Positions 1 to 10,356 of a stretch of DNA of 64,000 bases are shown one piece after another. The stretch is from Rhizophlyctis rosea (taxonomy: Eukaryota; Chytridiomycota; Chytridiomycetes; Rhizophlyctidales; Rhizophlyctidaceae). Every line of letters starts with the position of its first letter. The first letter of the stretch is position 1. The position numbers were made by a program, and so were the translations under genes. The notes under the pieces were generated by a model. It had not been told where the DNA came from, did no database searches, and saw only the letters and a list, made by a program, of their open reading frames with translations. Where the stretch lies: positions 7,158 to 71,157 of the forward strand of contig JADGJC010000015.1 in NCBI GenBank assembly GCA_027596075.1, in the 5' to 3' direction.

Positions 1-152
1 GTTTAAACAAATTCACTCAATAAACCCGGACTAAATTTTTGGTTTTTTTGTTAAAACCACACGGCACCCCGGGTGCGCATTTTTGGTAAGTTTTGGTTCC
101 CCCCCCCCCCCCCCCCCCGGCCCCCCCATCGGTAGCTTACCTCTTTACAACT
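1..152. other. Contig-edge sequence with C homopolymer
   Basis: AT-rich and low-complexity sequence with an uninterrupted C run at 99-118 and a second C run at about 121-127. An acceptor-like ctcag ends at 152, directly before the first recognisable CCT8 codons. The missing 5' part of CCT8 is not found here, so this stretch may be part of an intron or an assembly-edge artefact. Confidence 0.5.
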
Positions 153-2041
153 CAGATGGGAGATGGAACAAACTTCGTCACCGTATTCACTGGTGAGTTG
201 CTTCAACAAGCGGAGAACTTGTTGCGGATGGGTTTGAAACCTGGTGATGTGATCGCCGGGTATCAAATTGCAAGCAAGAAGGCTCTTGAGCTTCTAGAGT
301 GTAAGTCTTGGCTGTTCTTCCTTGTCAATTTCATCTTATAACTCACCTTGTACACAGCCCTCATTGTCGAAACTGTCAGCCCACAAGCCATGGAGGCCGA
401 GCTACAGAAGGTTGTCCGAAGTGCCGTCGCATCAAAGCAGGTAAAGTGAAACGACGGAGACTTCCTATGCTGATCAATTCGCTCTGCTGACATGTTCCAA
501 TCAGTACGGATATGAGGATTTGCTTGGCAAATTGATTGTTGATGCCGCCCTGCAAGTTATGCCCAAAAACCCAACGAATTTCAATGTCGACAGCATTCGT
601 GTCGTTAAGATTCTTGGCGGTAGCATTCACGATACCAAAGTGGTCAAGGGAATGGTCTTTGGCAGAGAACCTGAAAGTACGCTTGAGCGGGAGCAAGGGG
701 ATACGCATCACATGTACTCATTCATGTTTGATTTTCCCAGGTGTTGTTACGAAGGCGACAAAGGCGAAGGTAGCCATTTTCACTTGCCCACTGGATGTGC
801 AAATGACCGAGACGAAGGGAACTGTCCTGATCAAAAATGCCAATGAGATGCTGAGTTTCAGCAAAGGGGAGGAGAAACAACTGGAATCGGTATGTTGATC
901 GTAATCTCGTCCATGACAATGTCGCTGATTAATGTCGACCATAGCAAATCAAAGAATTGGTGGATGCGGGCGTGAAAGTGGTCGTCACGGGTTCGGGCGT
1001 TGGGGAGCTCGCTCTTCACTACTTGAACCGAGCGAACATGCTGGTAGTCAAAGTGTTGTCTAAATTTGACCTTCGTCGCCTCTGCCGTGTGACGGGTGCC
1101 ACGGCCTTGACGCGACTCGTAAGCGTCGCCCGAACCTACCGCGCATTATCGCAATGTACACTAACACATTTTTCTTGAAGGGTGCACCTATGGCTGAAGA
1201 AATGGGATACTGTGAAGTAGTCGAGACTGTGGAAATTGGAAGCGATCGCTGTACCGTTTTCCGGCAAGGTACGTCCAAACGGACTGACCAACAAGCCACG
1301 ACACTGTTGACTTTTCGGCAGAGGAGGAAGCAACCAAGACGGCGACGATTGTGATTCGCGGCGGTACTCAGAATGCCATTGATGACTTGGAACGTGCTAT
1401 TGACGACGGAGTCAACAACATCAAGGCTGTTGCCAAAGATGGGCGGTTGCTTGCTGGTGCAGGAGCGGTGGAGATTGAATTGGCCCGCCAACTCCAGACG
1501 TTCGGAGAGAAAACACCCGGTATGAACCAGTACGGTATCAAGAAATTCGCCGAAGCGTTCGAGGTGATCCCTCGCACCCTTGCTGAAAATGCTGGGCTGG
1601 ACGTGAGTACTTGAAACTCATACGGTTGATCCCCGGTGATGTAACCATCCCTCATTACCCGAACAAAATCAGAGCACTGAGATCATCTCGAAACTATATG
1701 CCGCCCACGCTGAAGGTCAGAACAGCGCCGGAGTTGACGTTGAGGTTTGTATGCGCGCAAAATTGGGATGGACTTCATCTTTTCTCACTGTTTTGTGCAG
1801 AATGAGGAGAATGGGTTGCTGGATGCGAAGGCTCAGGGTATTCTGGATATCCTCAGTGTGAAGTCATTTGGTATCCGGCTTGCCACACACGCGGCGATCA
1901 CCGTCTTGAGTGTTGATCAGGTGTGTTCTTTTCGGCCTAATCACTTTCGGCATGCAGCTTATCATATCGATGCAGATCATTATGAGCCGACCTGCGGGTG
2001 GTCCTAAAGTCAAGGAGAACAAGGACTGGGATGAGGATTAA
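153..2041 (+). CDS. T-complex protein 1 subunit theta (CCT8), 5' truncated
   Basis: One of the eight paralogous subunits of the cytosolic CCT/TRiC chaperonin, which folds actin, tubulin and other proteins in an ATP-driven cycle. Ten exons read in frame: 153-300, 358-440, 505-676, 741-889, 945-1118, 1181-1268, 1322-1602, 1673-1744, 1801-1920, 1976-2041 (450 codons plus stop). The first exon opens with GDGTNFV, the group II chaperonin GDGT ATP-site motif. Later theta-like blocks include KPGDVIAGY, VVTGSGVGELALHY, TPGMNQYGIKKFAEAFEVIP and a charged tail ending KDWDED. The family is about 545 residues, so roughly 95 N-terminal residues lie outside the window; the ATG at 153 is an internal Met, not the start. 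Introns are 52-70 nt. The neighbour downstream on the same strand is a DnaJ protein. Confidence 0.95.
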
Positions 2042-2339
2042 AATGTCACAAAGTGTCAACATGATCGATTCAATCGTGCTACACGTTGTTAAATATGTAA
2101 TTATTATTCTATTCGAATGTTTTTGACCGCGCAGTCACATGTTCGGACTTCTCTTTTGAGGACTGGGATGAGATAACGTAAGCTTGTCCACGTCATGGGG
2201 CCTGGGTGGCGGTGAAACCAGAAACACCTGCAACCTGCACCACCAGCAGCTTCACATGAGTTAACTATCCACCACCTGCACACCTGTCATAATTTCAACA
2301 ACTACCTCAGAATAAGAAGGGAGCTGTCTGTTGCTTGAA

Positions 2340-2347
2340 TATAAAAT
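2340..2347 (+). promoter_or_regulatory. TATA-like box upstream of the DnaJ gene
   Basis: tataaaat lies 63 nt before the ATG at 2410, within the 368-bp gap after CCT8. That gap otherwise holds the CCT8 3' end and a CA/CC-rich stretch (2225-2290). Position and sequence suit a core promoter; no other support. Confidence 0.4.
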
Positions 2348-2409
2348 AAGCAAGTTCGCGTCGGGGATTTCAGCTGTCGAAAACCCCTCCCTTTCCCTTC
2401 GGCCTGAGG

Positions 2410-3468
2410 ATGCCTGCATCCAACGAGAGCTATTATTCGATTCTGGGGCTGCAACCAAACGCGAATGACGAAGATATCAGAAAAGGTGAGTAACGTGCAA
2501 TCTGCCGTCAGAGTGGGCTTCAATCAATTTTGATCCCACCAGCGTATGTATTGCTACAAAAGTAGTGACATCTTAACTCGATACCACTAGCGTACCGACG
2601 GGAGGCACTCCGCTGCCACCCGGACAAGAATCGTGACGCAGCCGAGGAAGCGGGCACTCGCTTCAAACTCGTCGCTGAAGCATATGAAGTGTTGAGTGAT
2701 TGTGAGTGCCTGCACTGGGCTGAGAAGGCAACTCAGGTGACTAGCGACCGTAACCTTTTCCCTTCATAAACAGCTCAGCGGCGTGAGACATACGATCGAT
2801 ATGTAGGGTTGCGTGCGGGAGGAGGGCAGGCAGGACCAAACAGGAACGAAACTCCATTCAGGGGCTTCCAATTCCATGATCCGAATGACATTTTTAGGTG
2901 AGTAACCTGTCAACTAATTTACGGAAATCCAATTGCAGGTCATTGACTTGTTCGTGGTCCCCAATGTCACAGGCAATTTTTCGGAGTTCAGGACCCTTTC
3001 GCGTCATTCTTTCCTTCACCGTTTGCAGAGGACCCGAGAAATAGCCCTGGACCGGGCCATTCTTTTCCTCATCATCCTTTCTCCGACCCTTTCTTTCATA
3101 CCCCATTTTTCGCCAATCCTTTTTTCCGAGAGCCCCTTGCATCCTTCGACACCACCGCCGGCCATATGTTTCCTCCCCAACCATCCTCGCAGCAACAACC
3201 CGCCCTACAGCAATTTTTGGACCAACCAGCATCGCAAGGTGTCAGATACTCATCCAGTCACACGTCTATCGTTGGTAACTCTCGACAGACCGTGACGAAG
3301 AATATCTCTCCAAATGGCACGACAACAGAAACCACGGAGAAGCAGGATGGAGATGGGAACGTGTGGACTGAAGTCAAAGTCAATGGAGTTGTTCAAAGCT
3401 CAACCCATCGAAGAATTGAAGGAAGGCCTAGCGGCGCATCGACCTTCAGGCGGATTCAAATTCAGTAG
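2410..3468 (+). CDS. DnaJ (Hsp40) domain protein, DNAJB2/B6-like
   Basis: Co-chaperone that stimulates Hsp70 ATPase. Exons 2410-2485, 2591-2701, 2774-2897, 2973-3468 give 268 residues. The J domain occupies residues 1-70: [22 protein letters not shown], then the catalytic HPD in RCHPDKN, then [13 protein letters not shown]. It is followed by a Gly/Phe-rich region (about 85-170) rich in FF, FP and HHPF, and a C-terminal stretch with repeated Thr/Ser near residue 215. There is no zinc-finger region, so it is not a type I DnaJ. The layout resembles class B DNAJB2/B6/B7/B8, but that assignment is inferred. Intron 1 is 105 nt and carries a second acceptor-like site at 2542 (see findings). Confidence 0.88.
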
Positions 3469-4360
3469 AAGTCAGTGAAGTCATTCAGAAGCGTTTCCTG
3501 CTTGCAGCCAGTTATGTCTTGCAACTATCGAGCCTGCAATAGTAATATACCATGATTCCACGCTGAGTGATATGCTCTTACTGGGCAGCAATCAAGCCAG
3601 CGTTTTGAGTGAGCACAGTAGATATATGTACATGTTGCTGTTGCTGCACGTGAACAGGGAGCGTTTTTGTAAAAATTTGCCAAATTGATGACCTCCCCGA
3701 CCATAGTCACAGCATTGTGTTGATTTGGCGAATACAAACGGAGACTTGAAGTAGTTCACGTAGAGCATGACCTCAACAGCATATCTGAAACGCGTCGCTT
3801 GCGCCACATTGATGTGCTATTGTCAATTGTTGGGTACATCAATCTACGTATGATACTTGCCTACAGTCGGGACCACCGCTGGTGCATTGTGCACCCTGAT
3901 GTTCGTCTTTTCATAAATACCGAATGTACGTATGTTGACTTCTGTTGTGGTCGGATATCACTGATATCGGAAGGTCTTGCTGAATGCACTGAGTGAAATC
4001 TGCGCCATCCATTCCTGAGTCCTGTTGCTGTTTCTTGTGAAATTGGAAGGCAGATGTTTGAAAGACGACGATCCAAGATGCCAGAAGGTATGGACTGCGG
4101 GCTGGGCCCATGCTGTATGTCCGGACCCCGATCATTGTCTCCGTAGTTGGGGGTGCATGAATCATCGCCTCGCGAAGCGCTGTGTGCTTCCTGCTCGCCA
4201 GTATTTCTTCCAAGACTTCAACCGTTTATAGGATGTTCTCTTTTCCTGCAGCCAAAAAGCCACCATCTGAGCGGTTTTTGAATGTTCAGCCGCCAATAAC
4301 CATATCTCCAAAAAGTCCCTATTCGTCTAAGTTCTTACCCATACTTCTCAGCTACTCTTC
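3469..4360. other. Intergenic, no gene seen
   Basis: 892 bp between the DnaJ and DCX genes. Short ORFs on both strands lack domains, codon bias or splice partners. It presumably contains the 3' end of the DnaJ transcript and the DCX promoter; no convincing TATA box was found. Confidence 0.55.
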
Positions 4361-6992
4361 ATGTCGCTTGATGAATTCAAATCAAAGCGCATCCGAGTTT
4401 TCCGGAACGGTGATGCCTTCACTCCCGGCAAGCGACTCGTTGTCTCTACTCGTGTTTTCCGAAACTTTGAGCAGGTAATACCGATGAGATGGAGTGAATC
4501 GTCCCGTATTTTAACCAGTTGCTTCGTTTTTAGTTCCTTCACACACTTTCAGATGAGGTTTCCCTCTTGAATGGGGCCGTCCGACGGGTCTACACACTTG
4601 ACAGTGCCACGCAAACACCTCAGTTGGTACGATCCCTGGATGACGTAAAAGATGGAGGATTATACGTTGCAACGGGTGGAGAACCCTTTCGACGGGCAGC
4701 ATACATGATCGCCACCACTGACGTTGAAGATGAAAATGCTCGGGCTACCACTGACCGAGAACGAAGACGAACAAGTGTACGACCGTGGGGTGGAGGCGGA
4801 GCAGGAACTCGAGCCCGGTTTGGAATGAGTCGTGTCGGGGAGGAAGAGCGCGGCAAGGAAAAAGAAAGGGAGAGAGGTATTTTTGGGCCCACAGTGAGTA
4901 AAGTGGTTTTTCGGAATAGTCCGCCAAATAGAATATTAACCTCCAGCGGTACGTAGAGCAAAGCTTACAAAGTGTTGGTCTTTGAGAACGGCGAAGCTTC
5001 AAATCCTGGCACAAAAGTCATCCTCAATTACCGCAACTGTCGAACTTTTGAGCAGGTAATTGGAGGCTTTTTTGGACGATTCTTTTCATTAACACACTCA
5101 CTATTCGAATCTCCACAGCTTCTTCACAACTTGACCGATTACTTACATCTCAACGTTCGCAAACTTTACGACGCAGAGTCATCGCGCCGCATAACAAATC
5201 TCCGCCAATTACGGGATGGGCAAAGTATAGTTGCAGCCGGTGGGGAAATGTTGAAGCGACTGCCATATCCTATGGAAAACCTCAATGCCGTCCCGGCCGG
5301 AAAGGAGAAAGATAAACAGGATGCTAAGACAGAAGAAGAGGGAAAGGCTGTCAGAGGTTGGGAAGGAGATGTAAGTCCGAGCCTATATTCTTTGCCAATG
5401 GAATCGTCGATCATAAAGTGTGATTTATGTTGATTGATAATCCTTCAAAATCCAGCCAGCTAATCAGATTGCTTGCAGAATCCTAGAGTTATTACCATTT
5501 TTCCGAATGGAGACCCATACCACAATGGTTGGACTTTCACCATCACAAAGCGCAAGTTCCTTTCCCTTCAAAAGGTTCGCAGTAGATCTTGAACCTCCAT
5601 ACTCACCGCGTTATTCCTTGCTGACGCCATTTTTTGCCAGCTGCTCGACCATATCAATACTCAAGCTCACGCACCATCCATCCTTGTCCATCGTCTCCAC
5701 CTCCTACAGTCCCCAAAATACCCCATGCTCAAATCCATTGACGATATTGCCAACGGACAAGCTTATGTTGCGGTCTCAGGAACCGACCAGCTCATCAGAA
5801 CAGCATATAATGTCAATGCTAACGCTGTGACGGGGGGTACCGGTGGATTAGGTGGTGCGACCATGGCCACAGAGCACTTGGCTGGAATACGCAGAGTGAG
5901 GAGGCCCACAAAGCGGGACAGTGATGAAGGAGAAACAAAAGGTGACCGAGAAGGAAAGAACGCGAAGGAGGCTAATGAGCATGTGGAGAAAGGAGGGGAC
6001 AAAGGGACGCAAAAGGGGCTTAAGATGAAGGTGCTGCATCGGGAAGAGCCAGAATATAGGGAGGAGAAGGGTCCAATAGAGCGTGTTCGTAAGTTTCATC
6101 AGTATAATTGCGAATGCGAGCCTCGTGATCTCAAGTCTTTTCTTCAGCAAACACAAAAGGTTACGGGCAGCAACAAAATCCTACAACATCTCGAAAGCAA
6201 CCAGGCAAACCGCCAGCATCCGGTCTTCATCAAGCCCTACCTCCCGCCAGCTCCACAACCCCCGAAGTGGATGAAGACATCTCACCACCCGCTCAGAATG
6301 ACGCGCAATCCATCTATGAATCCGAGAACGTTCAAGAGATGAGAGCTGCTAAAACTAGAGAACCCAAAAGCCGGAATCAGAGTCTTGCGGATGGGGGAGG
6401 GACAGGTGCCACCAGTCGAAAAGTGCGAAAAGTTCGGAGAAATGATGGGGCTGGACATGAGGAGGGCGAGGGCAGTGAGTTGGAAGACGTCGAAGAGGAA
6501 GTTGGGGAAGGAAACGTGACAGATGCCGGTGGGAATGGAAAGGTAACGCGAAGGAGGGTAATTAGGAAGCGGAAGGCTGGGTCAAATAAGAAGCACACGG
6601 AGGATGGGGAACTTGAAGCGGACGATGATGAAGAGGAAGAAGTTGTACAGGAAGCGGAAGAATCCCACACAACGGACGGCCGCCAAACACCATCCACATT
6701 GTCACGCACTAGAACACCCGGCACCAAATCTGTACGTCGCGTTGGTAAACCCAAACACCCCAATGTGCCGGAGCCGGATGCTGACGAAACAGAAGAGGAG
6801 GCTTCTTCTTATGAAGATGACAATAGGGCGAGTACAGCGGGAGATAAGGGTCCAAATAGAGACGATAGGGATAGAGGGGATGATGATGTCGAGCAGGGAA
6901 AGTTGGTCAAGAGTAAGAGCAAGATCCCTTTGCCGAAACTGCCAGCAGAATTGGGAAAATCTAGGCAAGGACTAGCCGCTGGGCAAGGATAG
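4361..6992 (+). CDS. Triple doublecortin-domain protein
   Basis: Seven exons, 4361-4474, 4534-4893, 4957-5055, 5119-5370, 5479-5574, 5641-6088, 6148-6992, give 737 residues. Three DCX repeats can be read. Repeat 1 runs from KRIRVFRNGDAF to LDDVKDGGLYVATGGEPFRR. Repeat 2 runs from KVLVFENGEASNPGTKVIL to LRQLRDGQSIVAAGGEMLKR. Repeat 3 runs from VITIFPNGDPYHNGWTFTI to IDDIANGQAYVAVSGTDQL. Each shows the NG and DG/NGxxYVA signatures of doublecortin, and each is split by an intron after the FEQ/LQK position, so the repeats probably arose by exon duplication. The last 400 residues are acidic/basic and disordered. DCX domains bind the microtubule lattice; in a zoosporic fungus a basal-body or axonemal role is a reasonable inference. 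Which DCDC family it belongs to is unresolved. Confidence 0.9.
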
Positions 6993-7201
6993 AGTCGGGC
7001 CCGCAATTTCCATACTTGCTCGATCAGAAGAAGAATTATTTTGTTAATACTTGCGATAGCGTGTTGCAACCAAAGCCCAGTTTTGTTATTTGGCTGAAGG
7101 TCTGGGCTGCTTACGCTTCTCTGTTAGAGACTGCCTATGAACACAACCTTTACGTATTATGTACAGAATGTGAAAACGTGATTGTGAACTCGTGCACGTA
7201 A

Positions 7202-9734
7202 CTAAGCCAAGCCTACATCAAAACCATCAAGAACTTTACATACGTATTGATTCCACTCCCTCTCGCCCCGCTCAACCTCCCCATGGTTGTTGTCAAGTTC
7301 TTCCTCCGTTCCGCCACTTCTACCTGAATGCTTCTCTTTCTCACCCTTCATTACTTGATTGTGCTGATCTATCTGAGCACATTCCAAGGACAATCCATTC
7401 CCTTCTAAATCAACTGAGGGGGCTACGAATGGTAAAGAGGGTGGAGGCGGGAGAGCCAGGGCTGTCCCTGATTCACCCAATGCCGCATCACTGGAGTCTG
7501 AGTGAGACAATACGGGGCCTGGATCTCCGACCGCCATTGCTTGAGCCGTGTCATTGGCGCTGATGATTGATGTACTAAACACGGGTGAACGCGGCGGTGG
7601 CCGTGCAGGAGCAGTGAAAGACCGTCGTGAGGTGGACGTACGTGAGTTCATCTGCTCAAATGCCCCTTCCAAATTAGTTGCATTCAAGGAAACAGTGTCG
7701 GGAGGAGGAGGTGGCGGGCGGTGCGGAGCTGTCGAAGACCTCCTAGCAATTGAAGACCTCCGCAATGTGTGATCAAGTAATTCTGAATCAATGGATGGCC
7801 GGGGGGAATCAGACTGTGACAAGCGTTCCTGAGATGGAGATACAGGAATGGCTGATTGAGATGGAGGTGGTGGAGGTCGACGTGCTGGAGCGGTAAATGA
7901 TCTCCGTAATGGTAATTCCGGGATGGTTGTCGTGGATGTACGAGATGCGATATTGAGGTCAATTTCCGCCGATGTGATCACGTCTGAGGGCTGACTACCG
8001 ACTACGGAAGCAACAGACAAACTGCTGGACGGAACCGGTGGGGGCGGGCGAGAAGGTTTTGTTGAAACACGACGCACTGGTGGTTTGGACGGTTCATCGG
8101 CAAGCGGTAACATCCCATCTTCGGCTTTAATTGCTGAAAATGTATAAGGAGATAGACCAGACGTTTGTAAGCGGTGATGTGAAGCGTCGTTAAAGCTGGC
8201 ACTTGACATCCGAGGGCCGGGCTGAATAGAATCATCAGAATGATTAGGAGAGCTGGTTTGGAGAGCGTGGGTTGATATTGGCGGGCGTGGTGGCGGGTAA
8301 CCGGGGGTGAGCGCTCCCGATGTAATATCAGGGTAGGAACTTTGTGGAAGTGCAGGAGGATGTACCGAGGACTGTTTTCCCGTGTCTATCGTCGACGACG
8401 ATTCATGTGGCTGCATCGGTGGGTTACGGCTAAATGGGTGACCGAGGAGACCTACATCTGTTTTAACAGCACCAAAGGAGGAGGGAGATACCGGCACTGA
8501 AGAAGGGACAGGAGGAAGCGGTCGTCGAGGGGTTCCGGATACTGAAGTGGCCCGTGGTCGTCCAGGTGGTGGGCGCGGTGGTGTTTTCGGTGCGGGATAG
8601 TAGGACGTGCTTTTGGTAAGGGTAGCATGTGCAAGAATATTGAGGCTTTCAATGTGCGCAGCAGTGGACGTGGCGCTTGGGGTTGGGGGTGGTGGGCGGG
8701 AAGGTTTGGAGGGCATATGTGTGATATCTGCACCTTCAAAGTAGATCAGTATCAATGAATCTCACGTTCAAAAGCCAGAGCCCAATCGTACCCTCATTCA
8801 AGCTTTCATTTGTCCCAAACCCCAGCCGTGATAACGGTTCAGATTCCTTAGGAACGCTCATGCTCTTTTCCGAGAGAGGACTGCTCTCGTCATCCAATTC
8901 AGCTTGCACAGGAGTTTGAGGCGGATTGTGCGACTGCAATTCTGATTCTGATGGAACAGCTTTCTCATGAAGAAGACCGTTGATGAATGATGCGGTCCCG
9001 GTTTCTGAACGTTCAAGGTTGTGTATAGCCGGTCCGCTCAATGGTATCTTGGTATCGTTTGCATGCGTAAATGTACATGGTTGATGGAGAGTGTCTGTAT
9101 GGTTGCCATTCGCCTCAGTGCTGTCAGTGGGTTCAGCAGCCTGATCTGCATCGTCGGCAGAAGTCTCTACCCGCCCCTCCAATTTTTGCGCTCCAACAAA
9201 ATCAGGCTCCGGGGGACTGGGATCCCCCGATTTTGTATCGGGTGGTGAAGTTTCTACGACAGATGTTCGCGAAGCCGACGGGACGAGGATAGAATCAAAG
9301 GGGATCACACGGGAAGCAGGCGCTCCATTGCCATCCTTGGAATTTTCAGCATGTGGGGAGTCTACGTGGGCATCCGTATTGAAATAGATTTGAGCATGGG
9401 CGCCTGGTTCATTGCTAGGATTGACTGAGGATTGTCAAAATGGTTCGGCGAGTCTCATCAGAGAGTGCTCCTTTTTACCTCCGGATTGGGTCAGCTCTTC
9501 ATTCAAAGCTACGTGAGGAATCATTGGAGAACTATTTCCGGGATGCGTAGTTGGTACAAGCACGGAGATTTCCGCTTTTGGGTAGGCATGTGAACTCCGT
9601 TGGTCGTTGTTTCCATTCCCACTGAGATTCTCGAAGAAAGCTCTTTTGCTTTGCACCGATCCTGACTGCGCCTCGAAAGATTGAACAGCTTGTGTTGGGA
9701 CGCGCATGGCGATGGTGGACCATATTGTTTCCAT
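7202..9734 (-). CDS. Proline-rich protein with repeated RPPPP motifs
   Basis: No family recognised. Read as three exons on the minus strand, 9734-9479, 9424-8792 and 8733-7202, giving 806 residues in one frame. The introns are 54 and 58 nt. The N-terminal two thirds of exon 2 is acidic and Ser/Thr-rich. The C-terminal half has about eight units of the type (Ser/Thr)-x-Pro-x-Arg-Pro-Pro-Pro-Pro, for example TKPSRPPPPVPS, TAPARRPPPPPS and TAPHRPPPPPPD, often after RRS. Such RxxPxxP runs are typical SH3 or profilin ligands, as in verprolin/WIP, so an actin-linked scaffold is a guess. The start is uncertain: an in-frame TGA lies just upstream of 9797 and the ATG at 9734 is the first good candidate. 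The gene is divergent from the calpain gene. Confidence 0.65.
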
Positions 9735-10356
9735 TGGCAAGGGAGTTGGAAGTTCCTCTGTTAGTCGGGTTTGGCCGGCAGAAGCTGGCTGTCTCACTCA
9801 ATGTCATTCGACACGTGATCAGCATGAGTCTCTGACTCTCCGAAGACCATCTTTTTGCGATTTAAATGTAGCGTTTGGCACCGGAAAGAATTCAGTAGAA
9901 GGCGGGTGAGCATGAGATCATTCCATCAATCTTGATCCAAAAATTCATTGAGGGTCCAAAGACCTTGATCCACCGCGTGGTGGCACAGTTCCCAACGTCA
10001 ATGCCACAGACCGCGTTTGTTGTGCGACCTGGCCCAGGTCGCAGCCACGCCGTATCACTGATGGATGGACCTCCAAACTTCCAAAGGGAACCAACTCACT
10101 GACAACCAGAAGGGAAGCTGGTGGTGCTATTGTGGAACACGCGTTCAGTGTCACCCTCTCCGATTGCGCCTCCGCCCTCGGATAACCTCCTTCTGCTCCG
10201 TTCAATGCCGTTACAGGTTTGACACATTCCATCAGTCGCTGCGCACCATTCATCATTGCAGACCCCTTTGTGTTCACATCGGCAGCATAAGTAAGCTGAA
10301 AAGGCAGCACGCCTTTCCTCTCGACTCACCTTCCCCAATTTAACAACTTTCTGTAT
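9735..10356. promoter_or_regulatory. Divergent intergenic region (proline-rich protein / calpain)
   Basis: 622 bp between two head-to-head starts. It holds a CACGTG-containing stretch near 9811 (cacacgtgat-like, tcgacacgtgatcag). Minus-strand ORFs at 9945-10338 use non-ATG starts and look like chance. Presumed bidirectional promoter; upstream non-coding exons cannot be excluded. Confidence 0.4.
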
